DNA of 64,000 nucleotides from Chitinophagales bacterium (GTDB lineage: Bacteria > Bacteroidota > Bacteroidia > Chitinophagales > Chitinophagaceae), in contig JAIXLO010000177.1 in NCBI GenBank assembly GCA_026931325.1, forward strand, positions 32,756-96,755, written 5' to 3'. Below are positions 17,873 to 27,000 of the stretch, one piece after another. How positions within the stretch are numbered: the stretch's first letter is position 1; every line of letters starts with the position of its first letter. The position numbers and the translations under genes were made by a program. Under the pieces are notes generated by a model. The model was not told the origin of the DNA. It searched no databases and saw nothing but the letters and a program-made list of their open reading frames with translations.

Positions 17873-18856
17873 ATGAAAAAAAATATTGCTTTAATTGTTG
17901 GTGGTTTTAGTGGAGAAGCTGAAATAAGCTATAAGAGTGCCATCACAGTTTTTAATAATGTAGATAAAGAAAAATTCAATATTTATACCATTGATATTAA
18001 TCCTGAAGGATGGTGGTATAAAAATGATCATGAGGAAAAAGTTATTGTTAATAAAGATAATTTTTCAATTAACATCAACAATCAAACAATCAAATTTGAT
18101 GCAGCATTAATGTGCATACATGGTACACCTGGTGAAGATGGAAAATTACAAGGCTATTTTGATATGCTAAATATACCATACACAAGTTGTAATGCTGCAA
18201 CTTCTGCACTTACATTTAATAAAAGATTTACAGTAGCTGTTGCTTCTTTTGGCGGAATTAAAGTTGCTAAATCTGTAATGTTATTAAAAAACAATTTTAA
18301 TGATGATATAGCTGAAATTGCCAATACACTTAAATTCCCATTATTTGTAAAACCTAATAATGGAGGTAGCAGTATTGGTATGAGTAAAGTAAATGAAGAA
18401 CAATTTTTAATACAAGCAATTCATAAAGCTTTCAAAGAAGATAATCAAGTACTGATAGAAGAATTTATACAAGGAAGAGAATTTACAATTGGTGTATTTA
18501 AAGTAAAAAACAAAATAATTACTTTACCAATAACCGAAATAATAAGTAAAAATGATTTTTTTGATTATGAAGCAAAATATTTAGGGCAAAGTGATGAAAT
18601 TACACCAGCAATTGTAGATAATCAAATTACAGAGCAAATAAGAAATGCAGCAAAAAAGATTTATCAACTATTGAATTGTCGTGGTATAGTTAGAATTGAT
18701 TTTATTTATAACGAACAAAATAAAGAGCCATATATGTTAGAGGTAAATACAGTTCCTGGACAAAGTGAAGCAAGTATTATACCTCAACAAGTAAAAGCTT
18801 TTGGCTGGAGTTTAAAAGAGTTTTATACAACATTAATAGAAGAATGTTTTATTTAA
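17873..18856 (+). CDS. ddl: D-alanine--D-alanine ligase
   Basis: ATP-grasp enzyme that makes D-Ala-D-Ala for peptidoglycan. The 327 residues show the N-terminal GGFSGEAEISYKSA, the HGTPGEDGKLQG loop, the ATP-binding LFVKPNNGGSSIGM, EEFIQGREFTIGV, and the catalytic/metal end MLEVNTVPGQSEASIIP. It starts at ATG 17873. It is followed by a PASTA protein and a rhodanese on the same strand, at 61 and 5 nt spacing, a likely operon with the first two genes linked to cell-wall work. Confidence 0.96.
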   Translation: MKKNIALIVGGFSGEAEISYKSAITVFNNVDKEKFNIYTIDINPEGWWYKNDHEEKVIVNKDNFSININNQTIKFDAALMCIHGTPGEDGKLQGYFDMLNIPYTSCNAATSALTFNKRFTVAVASFGGIKVAKSVMLLKNNFNDDIAEIANTLKFPLFVKPNNGGSSIGMSKVNEEQFLIQAIHKAFKEDNQVLIEEFIQGREFTIGVFKVKNKIITLPITEIISKNDFFDYEAKYLGQSDEITPAIVDNQITEQIRNAAKKIYQLLNCRGIVRIDFIYNEQNKEPYMLEVNTVPGQSEASIIPQQVKAFGWSLKEFYTTLIEECFI

Positions 18857-18917
18857 TAATATAAACATTAGATATTAAAAAAATCTTCATTTTTGTATTT
18901 CTATAAAAAAGAAAACA

Positions 18918-19733
18918 TTGTTTAAGTTTTTAACTGATAAACCACTTTGGGTAAATATTATTGCAGCAATAGCATTAATATTAATCATTGTATTTATTTT
19001 CTTTGCCTCATTAGACGCTATAACCCATCATGGAAAAACAAAAAATGTTCCTGATGTTGTGGGGCAAAATATTACAGCTGCAATAAAAATTTTAGAAAAT
19101 AATAATTTTAAAGTAGAAATTATTGATTCTGTTTTTATAGATAGCCTTGCTAGATTATCTGTAATAAAACAAATACCTGAAAGTAATGCTGTAACTAAGG
19201 AAGGACGTACAATTTATCTTACAATTAATAAAGCTATTGCTCCTGAAGTTGAAATGCCTTCACTTATTGGTTACTCTTTTAAAAGTGCACAACTGATGCT
19301 CCAAAGTTTAAGTTTAAAAATGGGCGACACAAGCTATAGACCAGACTTTGCTAGAAATTCTGTATTAGAACAATTATATAATGATAAACCAATTAAAGCA
19401 GGTACAAAAATTCCTATGAGTAGTACAATAAGTTTGGTTTTAGGTAGTGGTATTGGTAATGTTGAAATGAATGTGCCAAATCTTGTTGGTTTAAAAGTAT
19501 CTGATGCAATTGCTCAATTACAAGCCTTACATTTAAATGTAGGGCCAATTATTGCATTAGAAAATGTTACTGATACACTTAATGCTTTTGTTGTAGAACA
19601 AAGGCCAAGTGTTTATAGTGAGCCTTTACCAGACCAAAAAGTACAAAACAAAATAAGAGCAGGCCAAGTGGTAGACTTATTTATTAAAAATACTTTTTCA
19701 ATTGTTTCAAAAGATTCTTTAATCAATAATTAA
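18918..19733 (+). CDS. Membrane-anchored protein with three PASTA domains
   Basis: 271 residues: one N-terminal membrane helix (NIIAAIALILIIVFIFFASL, about 13-32) followed by three PASTA repeats, each opening with a (V/M)P-x-(V/L)-(V/I)G signature (NVPDVVGQNI near 44, EMPSLIGYSF near 112, NVPNLVGLKV near 185). PASTA domains bind peptidoglycan fragments or the D-Ala-D-Ala stem. There is no kinase or transpeptidase domain, unlike PknB or PBP2x. The start is TTG at 18918; the first in-frame ATG would remove the membrane anchor. Its position directly after ddl supports a cell-envelope role. Confidence 0.88.
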   Translation: MFKFLTDKPLWVNIIAAIALILIIVFIFFASLDAITHHGKTKNVPDVVGQNITAAIKILENNNFKVEIIDSVFIDSLARLSVIKQIPESNAVTKEGRTIYLTINKAIAPEVEMPSLIGYSFKSAQLMLQSLSLKMGDTSYRPDFARNSVLEQLYNDKPIKAGTKIPMSSTISLVLGSGIGNVEMNVPNLVGLKVSDAIAQLQALHLNVGPIIALENVTDTLNAFVVEQRPSVYSEPLPDQKVQNKIRAGQVVDLFIKNTFSIVSKDSLINN

Positions 19734-19738
19734 TTTTT

Positions 19739-20047
19739 ATGAAAAATATTTCAGTAGAAGAGTTAAAAGAAAAATTAGACTCTGGAGTGCATATAAATTT
19801 GATAGATGTAAGAGAAGAGCCTGAACATGCAGACTTTAATATTGGTGGTATAAATTTTAAATTAAGGCGTATGCAAGATATGGCTATTGAAGAAATAGAA
19901 CATTTAAAAAACGAAGAAGTAATATGTTATTGTCGTAGTGGGCAAAGAAGTGCTATGGCTTGTTTAATTTTAGAACATTTAGGATTTACTAATACTGTAA
20001 ACGTAATAGGTGGTGTTATTGCCTGGCAAGAAAAATATGGTAGATAG
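19739..20047 (+). CDS. Rhodanese-domain protein
   Basis: A single rhodanese domain of 102 residues, with no signal peptide. The active-site loop is CYCRSGQRSA, with the persulfide-carrying Cys followed by RSGQRS as in GlpE/PspE-type sulfurtransferases; NLIDVREEPEH is the usual N-terminal block. It would move sulfane sulfur in the cytosol. The start is 5 nt after the PASTA gene stop, so the two are co-transcribed. The physiological acceptor is unknown. Confidence 0.9.
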   Translation: MKNISVEELKEKLDSGVHINLIDVREEPEHADFNIGGINFKLRRMQDMAIEEIEHLKNEEVICYCRSGQRSAMACLILEHLGFTNTVNVIGGVIAWQEKYGR

Positions 20048-20173
20048 TAGCTAAAATCTTTACAAACTTACACTTTATAAATATTTTATTTTTAGCTATA
20101 AGCACTTCATTTGTAACATCTTACACCCTATTTAATAATTCTATTGCTTTTTTATACAAATTATTAAAAAAAG

Positions 20174-20206
20174 TTTGCTTCATTTAAAATAATAAACTTA
20201 CTTTTG
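20174..20206 (+). promoter_or_regulatory. Promoter of rplU-rpmA
   Basis: TTTG at 20174-20177, a 21-nt spacer and TACTTTTG at 20199-20206 fit the Bacteroidota -33/-7 pattern almost exactly. The ATG of rplU is 22 nt further on. Confidence 0.75.
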
Positions 20207-20228
20207 CCGTCCAAATTTTTAAAAAGTC

Positions 20229-20534
20229 ATGTTAGCAGTAGTAAAAATTGCAGGTCAACAATTTAAGGTACAAGCTGGAGATAATCTTTATGTACCACAT
20301 ATTGAAGGAAATACAGGAGATAAAGTTGAGTTTAATGAAGTATTATTTTTAGATAATAATGGAGTTATATCAACAGGTAGTGATGTAAAAGCAAAAGTAA
20401 AAGCTGAAATTGTAGAAGATTTAGTGAAAGGCGATAAAGTAATTGCTTTTAAAATGAAAAGAAGAAAAGGCTTTAGAAAAAAGCATGGTCATAGAACTCA
20501 ATATACTCATATAAAAATTGAAAGTATAGCATAA
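20229..20534 (+). CDS. rplU: 50S ribosomal protein L21
   Basis: 101-residue 23S rRNA-binding protein. N-terminal MLAVVKIAGQQFKVQAGD and the C-terminal basic KMKRRKGFRKKHGHRTQYT are diagnostic for bL21. It has its own strong promoter and precedes rpmA by 82 nt in the usual rplU-rpmA order. Confidence 0.98.
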   Translation: MLAVVKIAGQQFKVQAGDNLYVPHIEGNTGDKVEFNEVLFLDNNGVISTGSDVKAKVKAEIVEDLVKGDKVIAFKMKRRKGFRKKHGHRTQYTHIKIESIA

Positions 20535-20616
20535 TACTTTTTATAAAAAAGTACAATGATTAATTATTGTATTTCAAAATTTAAAAAAAATATTAAGTAG
20601 TTAAAATAAAAAAATT

Positions 20617-20883
20617 ATGGCACACAAAAAAGGTGAAGGCAGTGTAAAAAATGGTCGTGATTCAAACAGTAAACGTTTGGGTGTAAAAATTTTTGGTGGA
20701 CAGCCTGCATTAGCTGGTAATATTATTGTTCGTCAAAGAGGTACTGTTTATCATCCAGGAAAAAATATTGGTGTTGGAAAAGACTTTACACTATTTGCAT
20801 TAACAGATGGAATTGTAGAATTTAGAAAAACTAAAAATGCAAAAACAGTTGTGTCTATAACAGAAGTTAATACTGCTGAATAA
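20617..20883 (+). CDS. rpmA: 50S ribosomal protein L27
   Basis: 88 residues; bL27 reaches towards the peptidyl-transferase centre. It starts [19 protein letters not shown] with no cleavable leader of the Firmicutes type, and carries [16 protein letters not shown] and [11 protein letters not shown]. It is followed 68 nt later by a lysine-rich histone-like gene. Confidence 0.98.
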   Translation: MAHKKGEGSVKNGRDSNSKRLGVKIFGGQPALAGNIIVRQRGTVYHPGKNIGVGKDFTLFALTDGIVEFRKTKNAKTVVSITEVNTAE

Positions 20884-20951
20884 AAAAAATTTTGTAGTTA
20901 CAAAAATGTTTATAATTTTATGGCATTAACTAACCATTAAATTTTAAAAAC

Positions 20952-21122
20952 ATGGCAACTGCAAAAAAAGCAACAAAGAAAGCAGCTCCTAAGAAAGCAG
21001 CTCCAAAAAAGGCAGCTCCAAAAAAGGCAGCTCCAAAAAAGGCAGCTCCTAAAAAAGCAGCAAAAAAAGCAGCAAAAAAGGCAGCTCCTAAAAAAGCAGC
21101 AAAAAAGGCAGCTCCTAAGAAG
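20952..21122 (+). repeat. 15/12-bp tandem coding repeats (AAPKK / AAKK)
   Basis: Direct repeats of GCAGCTCC(A/T)AA(A/G)AA(A/G), 15 bp, mixed with 12-bp GCAGCAAA(A)AA(A/G) units. The high identity at third codon positions suggests recent slippage or unequal exchange, so copy number may vary between strains. Confidence 0.8.
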
Positions 21123-21131
21123 AAAAAATAA
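20952..21131 (+). CDS. Lys/Ala/Pro-repeat histone H1-like protein
   Basis: A 59-codon gene: MATAKKATKK, then tandem AAPKK and AAKK units to a KKKK tail, with no acidic or aromatic residue. It resembles the C-terminal tail of histone H1 and bacterial Hc-type or HU-tail domains, which coat DNA or RNA without a fixed fold. The frame is supported by exact repeat phasing in codons, an ATG, and a perfect terminator 21 nt after the TAA. It follows rpmA. DNA condensation or ribosome association are both possible; neither is shown. The long antisense frame here is only its shadow. Confidence 0.8.
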   Translation: MATAKKATKKAAPKKAAPKKAAPKKAAPKKAAPKKAAKKAAKKAAPKKAAKKAAPKKKK

Positions 21132-21152
21132 TTTCTTCAATAAGAAAAAAAT

Positions 21153-21178
21153 AAAAGCCTCGAAATTTCGAGGCTTTT
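21153..21178 (+). terminator. Terminator of the rplU-rpmA-histone-like unit
   Basis: Perfect 13-bp inverted repeat (AAAAGCCTCGAAA / TTTCGAGGCTTTT) with a GC-rich core and T-run, 21 nt after the stop codon. It could work on both strands. Confidence 0.92.
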
Positions 21179-21255
21179 ATTTTCATAAATACCTCTTCTA
21201 CTAAAAAATAACTTTTCTTAAAATAAACTAATTCACAATACTTAATATCAGCAAG

Positions 21256-21263
21256 TATATTTG
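21256..21263 (+). promoter_or_regulatory. -7 box (TATATTTG) of the LptF/G gene
   Basis: Exact TAnnTTTG match, 19 nt before the ATG at 21283 and after the preceding terminator. Confidence 0.6.
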
Positions 21264-21282
21264 CTAAGGCATTAAGCATGAT

Positions 21283-22380
21283 ATGAAAAAATTAGACTTA
21301 TATATACTTAAAAAGTTTTTTTTTACTTTTTTCTTTTCAGTTTTTTTATTTGCAATTATTGCTATTGTAATTGATGCAAGTGAAAAGGCTGATGATTTTG
21401 TACAGTCTAAATTATCTTTTCAACAAATTATTACTGAATATTATTTTGGCTTTATTCCTCACATTATTGCACTACTATTTCCCTTATTTGTTTTTATTGC
21501 TGTTATTTTTTTTACTTCTAAAATGGCAAGTAAAAGTGAAATAATTGCTATACTAGCAAGTGGTATAAATTATAATAGATGGTTAAGACCTTATATTATT
21601 GGTGGGGCAATTTTATCACTCATTCTTTGGATAGCCAATCAACAAATTATTCCAAAGGCAAATGTTATTCATTCAAACTTTCTTACAAAATATGTTGATA
21701 GAAATTCGTCTTATGAAGCATTGATGAATAGTAGAAAAAGAAATGACCTTTATTTTAAGTTAGATTCTTTTTCTTATGCTGGAATTATTAGTTATGACAC
21801 TTTGTATAAACAAGGCGGTAGATTTTTCTTAGATAAATTTAATGATACAAAAATTATTCAAAACATTAGAAGTGAAGGAATAAAATGGGATGCTAATAAA
21901 AACAAATGGATTTTAACTACTGTTTTTATTAGAAATATTAATGGGCTTAAAGAACAAGTTGAACGATATGATGAAAAAGAAATGAATTTTAATTTTAAAC
22001 CTAACGATTTACAAAAAGATAATTATACAACAGGTAAACTAACAACTCCAGAACTTAAAAGGTATATTAAATTAGAAGAGATGAGAGGTTCTGAAACTAT
22101 TAATGATTTTAAGATAGAAAGATACAAAAGAGATGCAGGTGCTTTTACAGTTTTTATGCTTACCATTATTGGAGCTATTATAGCTGGAAGAAAAGTGAGA
22201 GGAGGAAGTGGCATTCATTTGGCTGTTGGAATTGCAATTGCTGCACTTTACATTGTTACAGATAAATTTTCAACTATTTTTTCTACTAAAGGAAATTTTT
22301 CTCCTTTAATTGCAGCATGGTTGCCTAATATTTTCTTTTGCTTGGTTGTAATTTATTTATATAAGAAAGCACCAAAATAA
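21283..22380 (+). CDS. LptF/LptG-family LPS export permease (YjgP/YjgQ)
   Basis: Inner-membrane subunit of the LptB2FG exporter that lifts lipopolysaccharide to the Lpt bridge. The 365 residues have the family layout: an N-terminal MKKLDLYILKKFFFTFFFS amphipathic start, two to three membrane helices up to about residue 115, a periplasmic beta-jellyroll-like middle (about 130-265) and three C-terminal helices (about 285-362). The ATPase LptB and the second permease are not in the window. LptF and LptG are hard to separate by eye. Confidence 0.9.
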   Translation: MKKLDLYILKKFFFTFFFSVFLFAIIAIVIDASEKADDFVQSKLSFQQIITEYYFGFIPHIIALLFPLFVFIAVIFFTSKMASKSEIIAILASGINYNRWLRPYIIGGAILSLILWIANQQIIPKANVIHSNFLTKYVDRNSSYEALMNSRKRNDLYFKLDSFSYAGIISYDTLYKQGGRFFLDKFNDTKIIQNIRSEGIKWDANKNKWILTTVFIRNINGLKEQVERYDEKEMNFNFKPNDLQKDNYTTGKLTTPELKRYIKLEEMRGSETINDFKIERYKRDAGAFTVFMLTIIGAIIAGRKVRGGSGIHLAVGIAIAALYIVTDKFSTIFSTKGNFSPLIAAWLPNIFFCLVVIYLYKKAPK

Positions 22381-22560
22381 TTTTTCCTTAATGAGTTTTG
22401 TTGAACAAATAACTTGTTTTACCTTTAGCCACTTTCAGTAATCTGTAATTGTAATTAATTGTTTTCTTTTAATCTTAAAAAATAATTAAACTTTAAACAA
22501 ATTAGTGATTGTTGAATACATACTTAAAAAAATTTAGAAAAATACATTAAATATTAACTC

Positions 22561-23883
22561 ATGGGCATTATTAAAAACACATTCAAACAAAAAGCGGATA
22601 TAGCTAATAGCGAAATAAAAGCAATATTAAGTGAACATGGTTCTAAAACTATTGGAGAAGTAAAGCTATCACAAATTTATCAGGGAATGCGTGGCATAAC
22701 AGGATTAGTTTCTGAAACAAGTTTATTAGATCCCCAAGAAGGAATTAGATTTAGAGGTTACTCAATACCTGAATTACAAGAAAAATTACCAAAAGCAGAA
22801 GGTGGTGATGAACCATTACCAGAAGGAATTTTTTACTTAATGTTACTTGGAGAATTACCAAAAGATGAAGATGTACAACATATAACAAGTGTATGGCAAC
22901 GTAGAAGTCATGTACCTTCTCATGTTTTTGATACAATAGATGCACTACCAGTTACTGCACATCCAATGACGATGTTTGTTACTGGTATTATGGCTTTACA
23001 AACAGAAAGCCATTTTGCTGCTGAATATGCAAAAGGCATCAGTAAAAAAGACTATTGGAATCCTATGTATGATGATGCAATGGATTTAATTGCAAGACTG
23101 CCAAGAATTGCAGCTTATGTTTATAGAAGAAAGTATAGAAATAATCAACACATACAACCAAATGGTTTATTAGATTGGGCAGGGAATCTTGCACACATGA
23201 TGGGCTATAATGATGAAAGTTTTAAAGAATTGATGCGTTTGTATATGACTATTCATGCTGACCATGAAGGAGGCAATGTATCTGCACACACAACTCATTT
23301 AGTTGGTAGTGCATTAAGTGATCCTTATTTAAGTTATGCTGCTGGTATGAATGGTTTAGCTGGTCCATTGCATGGCTTAGCAAATCAAGAAGTGATAAAA
23401 TGGATTTTTGAAATGCAAGAACAATTAGCTACAGATACTCCATCTAAAGATCAAATAGCACAATATGTAAAAGATACTTTAGCATCAGGTAAAGTTGTAC
23501 CAGGTTATGGTCATGCTGTTTTAAGAAAAACAGATCCTCGTTTTACTGCTCAAATGAAGTTTGGTAAAAAACACATGCCTGATGATAAACTTTGTCAAAC
23601 AGTTTGGAATATTTATGAAACAGTTCCTCCTATTTTACAATCATTAGGAAAAATAAAAAATCCTTGGCCAAATGTAGATGCTCATAGTGGTGCATTATTA
23701 GTGCATTATGGATTGGTTGAATATGAATTTTATACTGTTTTATTTGCTGTAAGTAGAGCATTGGGTGTAATGGCAAGTCTTTGCTGGGACAGGGCCTTAG
23801 GCTTACCATTAGAAAGACCAAAAAGCGTTACCACAAACAGTGTAAAACTTTGGTTAGAAGGTAAAGATGAAATTTGGGATTAA
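22561..23883 (+). CDS. gltA: Citrate synthase, eukaryote-like type I
   Basis: Condenses oxaloacetate with acetyl-CoA at the entry of the TCA cycle. At 440 residues with N-terminal GEVKLSQIYQGMRGITGL, it belongs to the mitochondrial-like group common in Bacteroidota. Catalytic motifs are GLAGPLHGLANQEV, VPGYGHAVLRKTDPR and WPNVDAHSGALL, which supply the His, His and Asp of the family. A TACCTTTA box lies in the 180-bp upstream gap (near 22420). A terminator follows at 23915-23940. Confidence 0.96.
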   Translation: MGIIKNTFKQKADIANSEIKAILSEHGSKTIGEVKLSQIYQGMRGITGLVSETSLLDPQEGIRFRGYSIPELQEKLPKAEGGDEPLPEGIFYLMLLGELPKDEDVQHITSVWQRRSHVPSHVFDTIDALPVTAHPMTMFVTGIMALQTESHFAAEYAKGISKKDYWNPMYDDAMDLIARLPRIAAYVYRRKYRNNQHIQPNGLLDWAGNLAHMMGYNDESFKELMRLYMTIHADHEGGNVSAHTTHLVGSALSDPYLSYAAGMNGLAGPLHGLANQEVIKWIFEMQEQLATDTPSKDQIAQYVKDTLASGKVVPGYGHAVLRKTDPRFTAQMKFGKKHMPDDKLCQTVWNIYETVPPILQSLGKIKNPWPNVDAHSGALLVHYGLVEYEFYTVLFAVSRALGVMASLCWDRALGLPLERPKSVTTNSVKLWLEGKDEIWD

Positions 23884-23914
23884 CAACAAACAAAAATTTA
23901 TTACTAAATATCTT

Positions 23915-23940
23915 AAACTGCCTATAAAAGGCAGTTTTTT
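23915..23940 (+). terminator. Terminator of citrate synthase gene
   Basis: AAACTGCC (23915-23922), 7-nt loop, GGCAGTTT (23930-23937), continuing into a T-run. Confidence 0.88.
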
Positions 23941-24012
23941 ATTAGCAAAAATCTTCCTTAATAAAAGTCATTTTAGCATTGAAAATATGGGCTTTAATTT
24001 GAGCATTATAAA

Positions 24013-24050
24013 AAAATAGAGGATACATAAAATTGTATCCTCTATTTTAA
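24013..24050 (-). terminator. Bidirectional terminator at the end of the T9SS repeat-protein gene
   Basis: 12-bp perfect stem ATAGAGGATACA / TGTATCCTCTAT (24016-24027 with 24034-24045), 6-nt loop, flanked by A-runs and T-runs on both sides. It lies 17 nt beyond the minus-strand stop at 24067 and also faces the citrate synthase unit. Confidence 0.88.
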
Positions 24051-24066
24051 AAATTATTTTAAATTT

Positions 24067-27000
24067 CTATTCTACTATAATACTTTGAGTATTGTTATAA
24101 TCTTTACCTTTTATTGCTAATTGATACATACCAGATATTATAGAATTTGGTAAAGAAACACTATAAGAAGCTGTTCCACCATTATGGTTTATAGTTGAAC
24201 TATACATTAATTGTCCTGATAGATTATATATTTGAATTTCATAGTTTCCTTTTGCAAGGTTTTCTGAAAGTATATTCATTTTTCTATCTTTTATTGGATT
24301 AGGATATACAGTTATTGATGATCCTTTTTCACTCATTCTTACTAATACAGTAGAACTATATGTTATTTTTCCATCTTTACCAATTGCTTTAATACGATAG
24401 TAATTATTGCCTGATAAAGGTGATACATCTAACCAATTATATTTTTGTTCTGATGATATAGCAGTACCTACTGCAAGAGTATTTCCAACAACAGAAAGTT
24501 CATTTACATTACTACCTCTTTCAATTTCATAATTTGAAATATTGCTTTCTGCAACGCTCCAACCAACATTTACTTTCTTTTCAGTTTGAGTAGCAGCAAC
24601 ATTAATAAATGTTACAGGTAATGCATTATTTGTTTTAAATACTATAGCAAAACGAAGATTGTAAGTGTTGGCATTATTGGTAACTGTATAATTATAGGTT
24701 GAAGAACTACCCATAGTTAATTGAGTTAGTGTATTAGTATATTTATCTAACAAGTATGCCTGTAGTCCATTGTTTTCAAAATGTTCTGTATTTATTTCTA
24801 TTTGATAATTACCACCTACTGTTGCTCCAGTACCATAATACATACGAAGAGTAACAGTGTCATCAGCAACTGCTTGTTGTCTTCCTTCAATACACCATTG
24901 CTTATTGCTTTTACTAATAATACTAATATTTTCAAGGCTATTACTAATTTTTGCTGCATCTTCTGGACCATCTCCATCATTAAAATCACTTCTAAATGCA
25001 ACTGCTGCTCCATCTCTTAAAGTATAAACTGAAGAATTCCCTTCTTTCTTATTCAAGTTAATATATATTCTTGATGTTGATGAAGAATTTGCAGAACGGA
25101 ATGTTTCAGTAAAGTCTCCAGTTGGAGCCTTATGAGATTCTTTAAAGGTAACTGATGGAGAAGTAGTTGAATTTCTAACAAATATTGCCTGACCTGGTTG
25201 TATATATTTATTTGCAGCAGATGCAGCTGGTACTGTAATATCTCCTACAGAATTATATGTTACATAAACACCACTTAGTTGTACTATATTAGGATCATAT
25301 AAATAATATGCTGATGAAATATTAGAAGCATCAGCATAAACTAAACTCCAATCTACTAAACAAGCATAAGGATTAGGAATAATTGTAAAGCCTGTAGCTG
25401 AAGCACTATTTAATTTTACCGAATTATCTGTAACTCCATTAGCTGTAACTCCTGTTGTTGTAAATGCAACATCTCCTGTAATTAATTTTCCTTTTGTACG
25501 AATAATTGCAGGTGCATTCATACCTGTAGGTGTAGGGTTTTGATATAAATCAACCAATCTATTTCCACGTATTAAAACTCTATACCCTTTAAAAGGTGAA
25601 AGTGTTGTTTTTGTATTTTTAGAAGTTGCTGTACTCCAAGTAGTCCATACACTTGCACCAGAGCCATTAACATCAAAAGTACTTAAAGAACCAGCACCAG
25701 ATTGAGTTATATCAAAGCCCGTTGTAGCATCTACTCCACCTGGATAGCCTCCTTGTTTCCCTGAAATATGTGTACCATAATAAACACCATTATCTAATCC
25801 ATTACCTCCACCTTCTTGCCAATTATCATAAATAGTTCCAGTACCTGGGTGAAGCCCTGCTGCTAAATCTCTATATTGCCTTATACCAGTACCTCCTGTT
25901 TGTGGTATATATCTTTCTAATCTAAATGCTGCATTTGTTCCATAAGTAATATTTCCTGTTGCACCAATTGGCCCTACTTGTGCTGTATTAGCTAAAGAAG
26001 TTGAACGTAAAGTAAATAAATAGTTATTAGGTAATCGCAATGTACCAGCTTCTATAGATAATAAACCTCTTAAGAAAAAGTTTTGATTATTTAATGTTAG
26101 TTGATTGGTTCTATTAATTGTAAAGTTTTTAAACTCAGTTCCATTAAATACATTATTAGGAATTGTAAATGCATTACCACCTGTAAAACCTGCAGTACCA
26201 AAAGAAAGGCTTGAATTGCTACTTAAAGTAATAGTACCTGATGACCTCACAAGAGGTGAATTATAAGTATGAAGAGTTAAAGTATTAGAACCAACTACTA
26301 ATGAACCAGCAGTTAAAGTTATTCTACCAGAAAAAGAAGTATTTCCTGTTAAACTTACATTACCTGTAGAGTTTATTTCTACATTGTTATATTCAATTGC
26401 ACTTGATAAGGTTGTTCCAGAACCAACCATTATTATTCTTCCTGTTGAAGCTGTTTGTGTGCCAGAGCCTGTAACATCTCCACTAATAGTAACTGTAGCA
26501 TTTGCCCCACGTAAATAAATTGTTGAGTTAGTCATATTTAAATCTCCACCAACATTTACATTAACCGCAACATTATATATTCTAAATTCACCTGAATTAA
26601 TATTTAAATCACCACCAACATCAATTGTGCCCGAAGCATTATTAACTGAAAAATAACTTGTACCTGCATGTAAATTGAAATCTCCAGAAATTGTGATAGG
26701 ATTATTTCCCCAATTAGTAGCTCCTGAAGATTTATTTATTGTGAGATTGTATATTGTGGTAGGAGTAGTAAAAATTTCATTTGCTATTGTCATAGTAGCT
26801 GTTTGAGTACCATCACCAATTAAAATATTAGTTCCAGATGAAGTAACTATTTTGCCTACTTGAGCTACTCCATCTCTTTGAAATAGAGCACCATTATATA
26901 AAAGAGTTAATGAATTATTTCCTATAACAAAATTTCCTTTAGTTAATCTTATAAATCCTACAAAAGATGTGTTACCAACTAAACTAACATTTCCATTAGA

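Noticed and set aside
20952-21122. Possible CRISPR or minisatellite array
   Set aside because: The repeats are 12-15 bp, contiguous, lack spacers and are in phase with codons of one open frame.
20937-21140. Cys/Phe/Leu-rich minus-strand frame
   Set aside because: It is the exact complement of the Lys/Ala/Pro repeats of the real plus-strand gene, so the composition is forced.
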